Origin: Motilibacter deserti
GTDB lineage: Bacteria; Actinomycetota; Actinomycetes; Motilibacterales; Motilibacteraceae
Assembly: GCF_011250635.1 (NCBI RefSeq)
Contig: NZ_JAANNP010000002.1
Location: 526,129-590,128 of the forward strand
Direction: 5' to 3'
Length of the DNA stretch: 64,000 nt
In this document: in pieces, positions 18,002 through 26,723 of the stretch
How positions within the stretch are numbered: the stretch's first letter is position 1
Layout: every line of letters starts with the position of its first letter
Position numbers and translations under genes: made by a program
The notes under the pieces: model-generated
The model's input: the letters and a program-made list of their open reading frames with translations, nothing else
Told to the model about the DNA's origin: nothing
Database searches by the model: none

Positions 18002-21000
18002 CTACCGCAGCACGCCCTGGTGCTGCGGCCGGCCTGCCGACGCCTCGCGACCGGAGACGTCGGCCTCCTCGAGCACCAAGAGCCGCGCCAGTTCGAGGCT
18101 GAGCGCGCGTTCCGGTGCGTCGAGCTGGTTCTGCGTGCCCGCCGGCCGTGCAGCGGCCTCGCGCGCCCGCGTGAGCGCCTTCTGCATCGCCTCCCACGCC
18201 TGGGCCGGGTAGTCCTCCGCGTCCAGTCTCAGCGCGTACGCGATGGCCGCGTCGAGTGCCGACGCGTCCGGCGCCCCGTCCACGGTCAGCCTGTCGCTCA
18301 GCAGGTAGTGGTCGAAGTCCACATGGCCGCCCGCCTGCTGGGTGGCGTAGTTGAAGAGGCCGAAGCGGTAGCCCATGAAGTGCGAGAGGCTCCAGTCCAT
18401 CTGCAGCGGCCCCTGCCGTCCGCCGAGCGGTGCCCATGTCCGCCCGTCGAGGCTGTAGTAGAAGCGCATCCAGAGCTGTCCGTTCGACGAGGCGTAGTCC
18501 GCGTCCGCCTTGAGGTGCACCTCGGTCGCGTCGCCGAGGTCCACCGTCGTGCCGGGGACGAAGCGCTCGACCGCCGCCTGGTCGATGCCGGCGGTGAAGG
18601 GCTGCAGGCGCGTGACGACCCCGACGGTGTTCCTGCCGTCGACGCGCTTGACCGCCGCGTAGGAGAAGCTCCGGGTGTACGCCGCGAGACCCGCGACGTC
18701 ACCGTTCCCCATCCCCGAGATGTCGAGCTTCGTCTCGGCGGACGCCTTGGGCCCGAAGACCCGCTGCGACAGCGTGTTGCGCGCCTCCTCGAACCACGTC
18801 AGCTCGTCCCGGCCGGACAGCTTGGTGTACTGGAAGGCGCCCGTCACGGCCCTGCCGGTCGTCAGCCGCAGCCAGCCGTCCCGCTCCGTCAGCGACCAGT
18901 AGCGGTTGTCCGGCGCGTGGTTCCACTCCCAGGCCATGTCGAGGCGCGACCCGTTGGGTGCCACCTCTGCCGGGTCCGGGAACTCGACGGTGACGGGCTG
19001 TCCGACCAGCGACAGGTCGTCGATCACGTAGCTCACCTGGTCCGCCGGCGTCTGGTTCGGCGCCCACGGCGTCTCGACGACGAAGCGGACGTTGCGCACG
19101 TCGGCGGTTGCGGCCACGGCGTACGTGCCCGTGACCGTCGTCCACTGGCCGCGGCTCGCGGTGACATTGGCGATCGTGCGGATCCCCGCGTTGTCGTTGA
19201 AGGCCAGGATGAACCGCATCGTGGCCGGCCCCTCGTCGTAGCGCACCCGCGCCGACGCCCGATAGGTCACGCCCTGCTGGACGTCACCCGTGACCACCTG
19301 GCCCGGCCCGGACCCGTTGTTGACCCGGTTCGCGACGCGCAAGGAATGGTCGCCGCTGGCCGCGTCGCCCCGCGCGACCGTGAGGTCGGCGGTGTACTGG
19401 AGCTGCCACGGCGCCAGCTGGCCGCTCTCGAAGCCGCCGTTCTCGAGCAGCTCGACGCCGAGCTTGGACTGGTCGACGACGGGCCGCGGGGGCAGCGTCC
19501 ACTGGGTGTCCATGTACGCCTTGTGCGGGGCGTCGTTGGCGAAGTCGTCCGAGGCCACGATGCTCTTCTGCCGCTCGAACAGCTCCTGCTCGGGCGACAG
19601 CCGGATCGGCTTGGCGAAGGCGTCTGCGAGACGTACGACCCCGTCGCGGCCGAAGGTCGGCCACCCGTCCTGCCAGGTCGCCGGGATCAGCGCGGGGATC
19701 CGGCCCAGGGGCCAGGTGTCGCGGAAGAACATGCCGTACCAGTCGGTCCCTCCGCCGGCTCGCGCGATCGGGACGAGGCTGCCCTGGGCGAAGCCGTCCG
19801 AGTTCAGCGCGCTTCGGGCCTCCCAGGTGTTGACGCCCCCGACAGCGGTGTAGCGCCCGAGCAGCTCCTTGGAGCGGAAGAGCACCACCTGACGGTTGCC
19901 GCCCGACGGCCAGGTGATCGACGCGATGTAGTAGAAGTCGCCGATCCTGAAGACCTGCTGGCCCTCGTACGACGTCGTGACGTAGGCCTGGGTCGGGAAG
20001 TTGGCCTTGCTGAAAATGTTCGGGTACTCGGCCACGACGCGGGTCAAGCCGGCGTCGAGGCGCACCGCGCTCGTCGTGCCTGCGCCGTAGAAGATGTAAG
20101 GCGTCCCACCGTCGGCGTCGTCGAAGAAGAGGGACGGGTCGTGCAGGCCGCGCCCCAGCTGGATGCGCGTCCACGCGCCGTTCTCGATGTCGTCGGTGCT
20201 GAACAGCAGAGCACCACCGAGGTTGTTGGTGTTGAACACGACGTACCACCGGCCGCCGTGGTAGCGCAGCGACGAGGCCCATTGCCCGGCGCCGTAGGAG
20301 TTCTGGCCGTTGCGCAGCGAGGACGGGTCACCGACGCCCGTCCGGTCGAAGACGTAGTTGACCGTCTCCCAGTTGACCAGGTCGTAGGACTTCATGATGG
20401 GCGCGCCGGGCGCCAGGTGCATGGTCGTGCTGACCATGTAGTAGACGTCGCGGCCCTCGGCGTTCTCGGCGGCAGGGAGGCGCTCCACCGAGATGTCGGG
20501 CACGTCGGACCGGAGCAGGGGCACGCTGTAGGTGCCGTCGCCGTTGTCGGTCGTGGTGTACGAGCCCCGCGGCTCCCACGCCGGGTAGGCCGCCTCGAGC
20601 AGCGGGAACAGGGCTTCCTTCGCTGCGGCGCTGATCTTCCCGGGTCGCGCGGAGGTGAGCGCCGCCCGCACGGCCAGGAGCAGTTGCGTGCGCTCCACGG
20701 CCGTCGTCGCCGCAGCAGCGCTCGTCAGCTGCTCCTGCAGGTCGCGCCCCGCGCTCGGGGCGATGGCACCGGCGCGCGCGAGCTTCCCGACCTCCCGCTG
20801 CAGGGCAGCGACCCCGATGTGCGGGGCCAGGCTGTCGAGGAGCGCCGGCCAGAGAGCGTCCCAGGCCGCGGCGGGCACCTTGCTCTCGCCGGCCGACGCG
20901 ACGTACGCGGTCAGCAGCTGCAGCTGCCGTGTGGTGCCCGCGGCGTCCCCGCCGCCCTCGGCCGCTTGTGCCGCGTCGAGGTAGCGCTGCAGGTCCCGCC

Positions 21001-21214
21001 GGACGCTCGCAGGGACGTCGAGCCGGTCGACCACGGCCCGCAGGGCGGGCAGCGCCGCAGCTGCGGCAACGCCCGGGACGACGGCGCTCGCAGCCGCGCC
21101 CGCCTTCGCCGCGGTGCTCGCCTGGCTCGGCGGAACGGCGAACGGTGCCGCGGTCAGCGCGCCGGCCAGGACGACCGCACTCGCGCACAGTCGGCGTACG
21201 GGAAGCCTTCTCAC
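18002..21214 (-). CDS. Secreted multidomain GH43-family glycoside hydrolase
   Basis: Encodes 1,070 residues from a GTG (cac at 21212-21214) with GAGGAGG just upstream. Order: signal peptide (about 1-35); two helical repeats resembling FIMAH domains (about 50-205); a five-bladed GH43 catalytic domain (about 215-560) with base Asp in SDVPDIS, modulator Asp in GLHDPSLFF and acid Glu in YEGQQVFRI; a CBM4/9-like domain (NGGFESGQLAPW to YVIDDLSL); a GH43 C-terminal concanavalin-like domain (VEFPDPAEVAPNGSRLDMAWEWNH onward); and a C-terminal FIVAR-type helical bundle (SALDAAIAYALRLDAEDYPAQ). By family it acts as a beta-xylosidase or arabinofuranosidase. With the GH62 gene upstream it fits extracellular arabinoxylan breakdown. 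A strong hairpin separates the two genes. Confidence 0.88.
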   Translation of the reverse strand: MRRLPVRRLCASAVVLAGALTAAPFAVPPSQASTAAKAGAAASAVVPGVAAAAALPALRAVVDRLDVPASVRRDLQRYLDAAQAAEGGGDAAGTTRQLQLLTAYVASAGESKVPAAAWDALWPALLDSLAPHIGVAALQREVGKLARAGAIAPSAGRDLQEQLTSAAAATTAVERTQLLLAVRAALTSARPGKISAAAKEALFPLLEAAYPAWEPRGSYTTTDNGDGTYSVPLLRSDVPDISVERLPAAENAEGRDVYYMVSTTMHLAPGAPIMKSYDLVNWETVNYVFDRTGVGDPSSLRNGQNSYGAGQWASSLRYHGGRWYVVFNTNNLGGALLFSTDDIENGAWTRIQLGRGLHDPSLFFDDADGGTPYIFYGAGTTSAVRLDAGLTRVVAEYPNIFSKANFPTQAYVTTSYEGQQVFRIGDFYYIASITWPSGGNRQVVLFRSKELLGRYTAVGGVNTWEARSALNSDGFAQGSLVPIARAGGGTDWYGMFFRDTWPLGRIPALIPATWQDGWPTFGRDGVVRLADAFAKPIRLSPEQELFERQKSIVASDDFANDAPHKAYMDTQWTLPPRPVVDQSKLGVELLENGGFESGQLAPWQLQYTADLTVARGDAASGDHSLRVANRVNNGSGPGQVVTGDVQQGVTYRASARVRYDEGPATMRFILAFNDNAGIRTIANVTASRGQWTTVTGTYAVAATADVRNVRFVVETPWAPNQTPADQVSYVIDDLSLVGQPVTVEFPDPAEVAPNGSRLDMAWEWNHAPDNRYWSLTERDGWLRLTTGRAVTGAFQYTKLSGRDELTWFEEARNTLSQRVFGPKASAETKLDISGMGNGDVAGLAAYTRSFSYAAVKRVDGRNTVGVVTRLQPFTAGIDQAAVERFVPGTTVDLGDATEVHLKADADYASSNGQLWMRFYYSLDGRTWAPLGGRQGPLQMDWSLSHFMGYRFGLFNYATQQAGGHVDFDHYLLSDRLTVDGAPDASALDAAIAYALRLDAEDYPAQAWEAMQKALTRAREAAARPAGTQNQLDAPERALSLELARLLVLEEADVSGREASAGRPQHQGVLR

Positions 21215-21319
21215 AGATCCTCCTCGATCCTGGAAGTAGGAAGCAGCAGAGCGGTCGCGCACGACCGGGCCGGCGAAGCGACGCGAGGGGCGTGCGCGGC
21301 GCCCGGGCGGAACGACGAG

Positions 21320-21350
21320 ACGGGGCGCCCCGGTGACCGGGGCGCCCCGT
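21320..21350. terminator. Hairpin between the GH62 and GH43 genes
   Basis: Perfect 15-bp stem (ACGGGGCGCCCCGGT, 1-nt centre, reverse complement) starting 10 bp beyond the GH62 stop in the minus direction. It should terminate or attenuate transcription between the two glycosidase genes. Confidence 0.7.
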
Positions 21351-21360
21351 CGTCCTTGCC

Positions 21361-22947
21361 TCAGATGTTGGCGACCGCCACGTCGAGGAGCTCGAGCAGC
21401 TCGTCCTTGGCGTCCGGCGAGACCTTGTCGGTGCGCGCGGAGGAGATCGCCGAGCGCAGCTCGTCCAAGGCGTTCGACCGGGCCAGCGGAGTCGGTGCGT
21501 TGGCTGCGACGGACAGCGTGTCCTGCAGCCCGCGAGCGGTGCTCGCCGCGATCGAGCCGTTGCGGGACAGCTCGGCGACCCTTCGCTGCACCGCGCTGAC
21601 CTCGTCCTGGCCGACGCCGGAGTCGTCGAGCACGGCCCACAGCTGCGCCCAGGCGTCGGCGTCGAGCTTGCCCGTCGCGGCGCGGGAGATGCGCTCGACG
21701 AGGTCTCGGCCCAGACGCCGTTCGGTGGCCACGTCGCCGGCGCCGTCGGCCTCCGCAATGCTGTCGAGCAGGCCCTGCAGGTCGCGCGCGACGCTGCCCT
21801 GCACGTGCCCGTCGCCGGCGAGACCGGCCACCGCGTCGGACAGGGCAGCGGCGTCCGGCTCGGCGCAGAGAGCGGTGATCGGGTTCTCCCCGACCGCCGT
21901 GGCGAGAGCCAGGCGGTACGGCAGCGCGTTGTACGGGCCGCCTGCCTCGGGGGCGAGGCCCTGGTAGAGGAACTGCACGGGTGCGCAGGGGTCGATCGTC
22001 GGGGTCTGGCCGTATCCGACCCGCAGCAGCTCACCGTGCGAGACGTCCCGCGTCCACACCCCGCCGGGGAAGGAGACCGTGTCGACGGACGAGAACGGGT
22101 TGTTCAACGTCGCGGCAAGCTGCGTCCACGGCCCTCTGACGCTGTCGCCGGTCCACGACCGGTACCACCGGCGGCCGCGGGGGTCGATGGCCTCGACGAG
22201 CAGGAGGTATTTGTCCGTGCCCTTGATCTTGTACGTCGCCGACGCTTCGAACAGGTCGTTCCTGTTCGGCTCCTGCAGCGCGATCACCGTGTTCGCGTTC
22301 CCGTAGCCGTTCGGGAAGTCCTCGATCCGCGTCTGCGAGCGGTACAGCTGCCCGTTGTCGTCGGAGGAGAACAGGTAGCAGAACTCCTCGTCGCAGATGT
22401 TCCAGAAGTCGAGCCAGAACCCGTTGCCGATGTTCTGCCGGATGACGTCAGGCATTCCCTGCGCATAGAAGTTCCGCACCCGGCTCCAGGACGTCGGGTC
22501 GCTGATGTCCCTCGTCGTGGAGTAGCCCGCGTTGCCGTTCTGGAAGATCAGGTACCACAGGCCCTGCGGCTCGAAGTAGAACACCTGCGGCGCCGCGCGG
22601 TAGCCGCGGCCGATGGCGGACTGGTCGAGGTAGTAGTGCGGGGCCTCGTCCGCGTCGGCCCAGTCGGTGAAGCTGGTGTAGGCGATGTTCCACCCGTTGC
22701 CGTCGGCGGTGGTGAAGAAGACGTGGTACTTGCCGTCCGCGAAGACCACCGTCGGGTCCTTCGAGGCGACGGACACGTGCGTCGCGTCCGGCTTCGGCGA
22801 GATCAGCACCCCGGTGGAGGCCCACCGGAACGAGTCGGGGGGCGTGTCCGCCTGTGCGGGGGCGGACATGGCCGGCGTGACGGCCATCGCCACGGCCGCG
22901 AGGGCGACGGCAGACCGCCGCCACAGACGAGTCGCCAGCTTTCGCAT
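21361..22947 (-). CDS. Secreted GH62-family alpha-L-arabinofuranosidase with tandem helical repeats
   Basis: Encodes 528 residues. The ATG at 22945-22947 is chosen because AAGGAG sits 8 nt upstream; an in-frame ATG 21 bp earlier lacks one. A signal peptide (RRSAVALAAVAMAVTPAMSAPAQA) precedes the GH62 domain (about 35-350). That domain has the base Asp in ASKDPTVVF, GYRAAPQVFYFEPQGLWY, the modulator region LDFWNICDEEFCYLFSSDDNG and the acid Glu in DLFEAS. GH62 enzymes remove arabinose side chains from arabinoxylan. The last 150 or so residues are two FIMAH-like repeats, homologous to those at the N-terminus of the next gene's GH43 protein. A LacI-type operator lies upstream. Confidence 0.92.
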   Translation of the reverse strand: MRKLATRLWRRSAVALAAVAMAVTPAMSAPAQADTPPDSFRWASTGVLISPKPDATHVSVASKDPTVVFADGKYHVFFTTADGNGWNIAYTSFTDWADADEAPHYYLDQSAIGRGYRAAPQVFYFEPQGLWYLIFQNGNAGYSTTRDISDPTSWSRVRNFYAQGMPDVIRQNIGNGFWLDFWNICDEEFCYLFSSDDNGQLYRSQTRIEDFPNGYGNANTVIALQEPNRNDLFEASATYKIKGTDKYLLLVEAIDPRGRRWYRSWTGDSVRGPWTQLAATLNNPFSSVDTVSFPGGVWTRDVSHGELLRVGYGQTPTIDPCAPVQFLYQGLAPEAGGPYNALPYRLALATAVGENPITALCAEPDAAALSDAVAGLAGDGHVQGSVARDLQGLLDSIAEADGAGDVATERRLGRDLVERISRAATGKLDADAWAQLWAVLDDSGVGQDEVSAVQRRVAELSRNGSIAASTARGLQDTLSVAANAPTPLARSNALDELRSAISSARTDKVSPDAKDELLELLDVAVANI

Positions 22948-22980
22948 GGATGGGCTCCTTTGCGTCATCCGAGCAGGTGC

Positions 22981-22996
22981 GTGTGAGCGCTCACAC
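22981..22996. promoter_or_regulatory. LacI-family operator upstream of the GH62 gene
   Basis: Perfect palindrome GTGTGAGC-GCTCACAC, the core of the ideal symmetric lac operator type. It sits 34 bp upstream of the GH62 start. Sugar-responsive repression by a LacI-family protein encoded elsewhere is expected. The rest of the 302-bp gap to miaB (22948-23249) holds no supportable gene. Confidence 0.8.
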
Positions 22997-23249
22997 AATG
23001 CGGCCACGCGGCGGTGTCGGGAGGATGGGAGGGCCGAGCGTGGCGGGATGGGACGTTAAGACCCTCTTGCGGCCGGGACAAGAGGCTCCGAAACTTTTCG
23101 GCGGGTTCGAGGGCGGAAGTCCTGTCGCGCCGGGGCCAGGACGCTCCCGGCTCGCAGCCTCCGGGCGCCGAGGCGGGCCCGCGTGCGGTGCCGGCGTCGT
23201 CGCGCTCTGCGGCCCGGAGGGGGAACGGGGCGCCGTACCCTGGTGAACC

Positions 23250-24731
23250 GTGGCCCGGACGTACGAGGTGCGCACCTACGGGTGCCAGATGAACGTGCAC
23301 GACAGCGAGCGCCTCTCGGGCTTGCTGGAGTCGGCCGGGTACGCCCGCGCGGGCGCGGGCGAGGAGGCGGACGTCGTCGTCCTCAACACCTGTGCGGTTC
23401 GGGAGAACGCGGACAACAAGCTCTACGGCAACCTCGGACACCTGGCGCCGCGCAAGGCCGCGCACCCGGGCATGCAGATCGCCGTCGGCGGCTGCCTGGC
23501 CCAGAAGGACAAGGGCGAGATCGTCCGCCGCGCCCCGTGGGTGGACGTCGTCTTCGGCACCCACAACCTCGGGTCGCTCCCGGCCCTGCTCGAGCGCGCC
23601 CGCCACAACGCCGAGGCCGAGGTCGAGATCCTCGACAGCCTCGAGGTCTTCCCGTCGACGCTGCCGACCCGCCGCGAGTCGGCCTACGCGGCCTGGGTGA
23701 GCGTCAGCGTCGGCTGCAACAACACGTGCACCTTCTGCATCGTCCCGGCACTGCGCGGCAAGGAGAAGGACCGCCGGCCGGGCGACATTCTCGCCGAGGT
23801 CGAGGCGCTGGTGGCCGAGGGCGTCCTCGAGGTCACGCTGCTCGGGCAGAACGTCAACGCCTACGGCTCGGAGTTCGGCGACCGCTACGCCTTCGGCAAG
23901 CTCCTGCGCGCCTGCGGCGAGATCGACGGGCTCGAGCGCGTGCGGTTCACCAGCCCGCACCCGCGCGACTTCACCGACGACGTGATCGCCGCCATGGCCG
24001 AGACGCCCAACGTCATGCCGAGCCTGCACATGCCGCTGCAGTCCGGCTCCGACGACGTGCTGCGCCGGATGCGCCGCTCCTACCGGCAGGAGCGCTACCT
24101 CGACATCGTGCGCAAGGTGCGAAGCGCGATGCCTGAAGCCGCGATCACCACCGACATCATCGTCGGGTTCCCGGGCGAGACGGACGAGGACTTCGAGCAG
24201 ACGCTCCACGTCGTGCGCGAAGCCCGCTTCTCCAGCGCCTTCACGTTCCAGTACTCCAAGCGTCCCGGCACCCCGGCCGCCGACATGGACGGGCAGATCC
24301 CGAAGCGGGTCGTGCAAGAGCGCTACGAGCGGCTCATCGCCCTGCAGGAGGACGTCTCCTGGAGCGAGAACAAGGCCCAGGTCGGCCGCGTCGTCGACGT
24401 GCTCGTCGCCGAGGGGGAGGGGCGCAAGGACGGCGAGACCCGCCGCCTGTCCGGCCGTGCGCCCGACAACCGCCTCGTCCACTTCGCGCCCGGCGACGAG
24501 ACACCGCGCCCGGGCGACCTGGTGAGGGTCGAGCTGACCTACGCCGCCCCGCACCACCTCGTCTCCGACGCGCCGGTCCGCGGGCTGCGCCGCACCCGCG
24601 CGGGCGACGCGTGGGAGGCGCGCCAGGCCGGCCCGAGCGTGCCGGCGTCGCGGTCCGTGGGGCTGGGCATGCCGAGCCTCGGCGTCCCGGCACCGCTGCC
24701 GGCCGTGACGAGCGCCTGCGCCGTCGACTGA
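23250..24731 (+). CDS. miaB: tRNA-2-methylthio-N6-dimethylallyladenosine synthase MiaB
   Basis: Encodes 493 residues from GTG 23250 ([20 protein letters not shown]). The N-terminal UPF0004 domain has three cluster cysteines ([24 protein letters not shown]). The radical-SAM domain has the CxxxCxxC motif in [12 protein letters not shown], followed by a C-terminal TRAM domain (about 375-445). It methylthiolates i6A37 in tRNAs that read codons beginning with U, using the product of miaA, which is also in this window. The C-terminal 45 residues form a non-conserved Pro/Ala/Ser tail. Confidence 0.97.
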   Translation: MARTYEVRTYGCQMNVHDSERLSGLLESAGYARAGAGEEADVVVLNTCAVRENADNKLYGNLGHLAPRKAAHPGMQIAVGGCLAQKDKGEIVRRAPWVDVVFGTHNLGSLPALLERARHNAEAEVEILDSLEVFPSTLPTRRESAYAAWVSVSVGCNNTCTFCIVPALRGKEKDRRPGDILAEVEALVAEGVLEVTLLGQNVNAYGSEFGDRYAFGKLLRACGEIDGLERVRFTSPHPRDFTDDVIAAMAETPNVMPSLHMPLQSGSDDVLRRMRRSYRQERYLDIVRKVRSAMPEAAITTDIIVGFPGETDEDFEQTLHVVREARFSSAFTFQYSKRPGTPAADMDGQIPKRVVQERYERLIALQEDVSWSENKAQVGRVVDVLVAEGEGRKDGETRRLSGRAPDNRLVHFAPGDETPRPGDLVRVELTYAAPHHLVSDAPVRGLRRTRAGDAWEARQAGPSVPASRSVGLGMPSLGVPAPLPAVTSACAVD

Positions 24732-24826
24732 GGGTCGGGTCCCTGGCGGCCGGCGGGGCGGGGCCGCTGATCGGCGTGTCGCCGTGATGCCGGCCACTGC
24801 GGGTGCCCTCTTGGAGCGCGATCAGC

Positions 24827-24845
24827 TGCGGTGAGGCTAACCTAA
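24827..24845. promoter_or_regulatory. DtxR/IdeR-type iron box
   Basis: TGCGGTGAGGCTAACCTAA matches the actinobacterial iron-box pattern TTAGGTTAGGCTAACCTAA at 16 of 19 positions, with a perfect right half. It ends 7 bp before the ATG of the FhuF-like gene, so iron-loaded repressor would block transcription directly. Confidence 0.7.
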
Positions 24846-24852
24846 GTCCACC

Positions 24853-25764
24853 ATGAGCCCTGTCCAGCTGGCCGACGCGCCGCTCGCCCTGGCCGCCGCC
24901 ACCCCGGCCGCCTGGCTGCGCACGCACCTCGAGCCCCGTCTCGGCGGCACCGCGCCGGGCGACTGGTCCGGGCTCGACCGGCTCGAGCTTCCTCGGCTGC
25001 GCGAGCTGCACGCGCTGACGATGGCGTCGCGCGGCGCCAGCCCTGCCGCCGCCGCGAAGTGGCTCTGCGGCTGGTACGCCGGCGGCGTCGCCGCCGCCAT
25101 CGGGCTGGCCCTGGTGACGGCCGAGGCCGCGCTGGTCCCCGCCGCCGGGCAGGTGCGGTGGCGGGTGAACCCGGGCGGCTGGCCGGACGCGTACTCCCTG
25201 GGCGCCCTCCGCGTGGTCGTCGCCGCCGGGCACCCGTGGGCCGGTCAGCCCGGCGTCGACGTCGTCGCCACCCTGGAGGGCGTACGCGCCGCCGCACTGG
25301 CCGCGGCCGTCGCCGTGGCGTCGCCGCTGGTCGAGCGGTGCAGCAAGGTGGCGAAGGTCGGCCGCGTCTCGCTGTGGGCCGAGATCGCGGACTGCTACGG
25401 GCTCGCCGCGGCCGGGCACCCCGACGTCCCCGTGCGGCAGCGCGTGGCCGAGGCTGTGGCGGCGGCGGTGGCCCTGCCCGAGGCGCCGTGGCGCGCCCGC
25501 CCGGTGCTCGTCGCCGAGCAGACGCCGATCGGGCCGACGTGGCTGTCGCAGAAGGGCGGCTGCTGCCTGGACTACCAGACGGTCGAGCCTGTCGCCGTCC
25601 AGCCCGTCGCGGACGAGCCCGTGGCGGCCGAGCCCGTCGCCGCCGAGGCCGTCGTGGAGCCGGAGCCGCGGCCGTACTGCGACACCTGCTCGCTGCGCGA
25701 CTTCGCCGACTGCGCGTCGCGCCAGCTGCGGGCGCGCCAGGTCGCGGCCTCGTCCGCGGAGTAG
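24853..25764 (+). CDS. FhuF-like [2Fe-2S] siderophore-iron reductase
   Basis: Encodes 303 residues starting MSPVQLADAPLAL; there is no clear ribosome site and the iron box ends 7 bp upstream. The C-terminus carries the FhuF cluster signature: a Cys pair (KGGCCLDY) and later PYCDTCSLRD. In FhuF the spacing between the Cys pair and the CxxC is about 10 residues. Here 37 residues separate them, filled by a Pro-Val-Ala-Glu repeat (PVADEPVAAEPVAAE). The N-terminal two thirds is Ala-rich and helical. The expected role is reductive release of iron from ferric siderophores in the cytoplasm, consistent with the iron box. Whether the expanded loop still holds a cluster is open. Confidence 0.8.
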   Translation: MSPVQLADAPLALAAATPAAWLRTHLEPRLGGTAPGDWSGLDRLELPRLRELHALTMASRGASPAAAAKWLCGWYAGGVAAAIGLALVTAEAALVPAAGQVRWRVNPGGWPDAYSLGALRVVVAAGHPWAGQPGVDVVATLEGVRAAALAAAVAVASPLVERCSKVAKVGRVSLWAEIADCYGLAAAGHPDVPVRQRVAEAVAAAVALPEAPWRARPVLVAEQTPIGPTWLSQKGGCCLDYQTVEPVAVQPVADEPVAAEPVAAEAVVEPEPRPYCDTCSLRDFADCASRQLRARQVAASSAE

Positions 25765-25827
25765 GCCGGGTCGCGCTCGGGTAGCAGGGTCCTCGACCAA
25801 CTCGAGACGCGATCCGGAGGACCCGCC

Positions 25828-26022
25828 GTGAGCGACAAGCCGAACCCGATCCAGATGCAGAAGTTCCTCGGGGGCGTGGACTACCCGGCGTCCAAGGACG
25901 ACCTGGTCAAGCACGCGGAGTCCAAGGGTGCCGACGACGACGTGCTCGAAGGGCTGCGCGCGATCGAGGACCGGACCTACGACGGCCCGAACGCCGTGAG
26001 CGCGGCCTTCTCCAAGGGCTGA
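25828..26022 (+). CDS. DUF2795 family small protein
   Basis: Encodes 64 residues from GTG 25828, with GGAGG 7 nt upstream. The sequence (IQMQKFLGGVDYPASKDDLVKHAESKG, shown only in part here: QKFLGGVDYPASKDDLV) and the ending RTYDGPNAVSAAF match the short actinobacterial DUF2795 family, small helical proteins of unknown function. It stands alone, 63 bp after the FhuF-like gene, and is followed by a strong inverted-repeat region before a convergent response regulator. Confidence 0.82.
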   Translation: MSDKPNPIQMQKFLGGVDYPASKDDLVKHAESKGADDDVLEGLRAIEDRTYDGPNAVSAAFSKG

Positions 26023-26032
26023 CCCCCGATCC

Positions 26033-26087
26033 GGTGCACCGCGGCGGCCGTGGGGCGGTCTCCGCGGTGCACCAGCCCCACGGCCGC
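26033..26087. terminator. Two interleaved 12-bp inverted repeats between convergent genes
   Basis: Stem A pairs GGTGCACCGCGG (26033-26044) with 26062-26073. Stem B pairs GCGGCCGTGGGG (26044-26055) with 26076-26087. Both are perfect and their arms alternate A-B-A'-B', so only one can form at a time. The position between convergent genes suggests a bidirectional terminator with alternative folds. Confidence 0.65.
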
Positions 26088-26105
26088 GCCCGTGCGAGCC
26101 GCTCG

Positions 26106-26723
26106 TCAGGCGACCCCGTTGCGGTGCGCCCACACGGCTGCGGACGTCCGGTCCGTGACGCCGATCGCGGCGTACACCCGGGTCAGGTGCGCCTTCACGG
26201 TCGCCTCGGTGATGCCGAGCCGGCGGCCGATCTGCTTGTTCGCCAGCCCCGCGGCCAGCAGGGCCAGCACCTCGCGCTCGCGCTCGGTCATCTCCACCGT
26301 CGGCCGGGCCGCGCGGGTGGTGAGCAGGGCGCGTGCGGCCTTCGGGTCCAGCGGGGACTCCCCGCGGGCGACCGCGCGGATGCCGCGCACCACGTCCTGC
26401 GGGTCGCCGTCCTTGAGCAGGTAGCCCACGGCGCCGGCGTCGAGCGCGCCGACGACCCGCTCGCGCTCGACGAACGACGTCAGCACCACGACCTGCGCGT
26501 CGGGCGCCTGCGCCAGGATCCGGCGGGTGGCCTCGACACCGTCGACGCGCGGCATCGACAGGTCCATGAGCACGACGTCAGGGGCGAGGGCCGCGGCGAG
26601 GTCAACGGCCTCGTCACCGTCGGTTGCGGCGCCCACGACGTCGATGTCCGGTACGGCCGCGAGCAGCTGCTGCAGCCCGGCGCGTACGAGCGCATGGTCG
26701 TCGGCGAGCAGGACCCGGATCAC
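26106..26723 (-). CDS. NarL/LuxR-family response regulator
   Basis: Encodes 205 residues (MIRVLLADDHALVRAGLQQL). The receiver domain has Asp8/Asp9, phospho-acceptor Asp54 (DVVLMDLSMP), a VVLTSF segment and Lys in YLLKDGD. The LuxR-type helix-turn-helix spans about 140-200 (MTEREREVLALLAAGLANKQIG). Its ATG overlaps the stop of the upstream kinase gene by 4 bp, so the two are translationally coupled and form one signalling pair. No regulated target can be named. Confidence 0.95.
   Translation of the reverse strand: MIRVLLADDHALVRAGLQQLLAAVPDIDVVGAATDGDEAVDLAAALAPDVVLMDLSMPRVDGVEATRRILAQAPDAQVVVLTSFVERERVVGALDAGAVGYLLKDGDPQDVVRGIRAVARGESPLDPKAARALLTTRAARPTVEMTEREREVLALLAAGLANKQIGRRLGITEATVKAHLTRVYAAIGVTDRTSAAVWAHRNGVA

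Noticed and set aside
17951-21967. 1,338-codon plus-strand frame across the GH43 gene
   Set aside because: It is antisense to GH43, CBM and FIVAR domains that are unmistakable on the minus strand.
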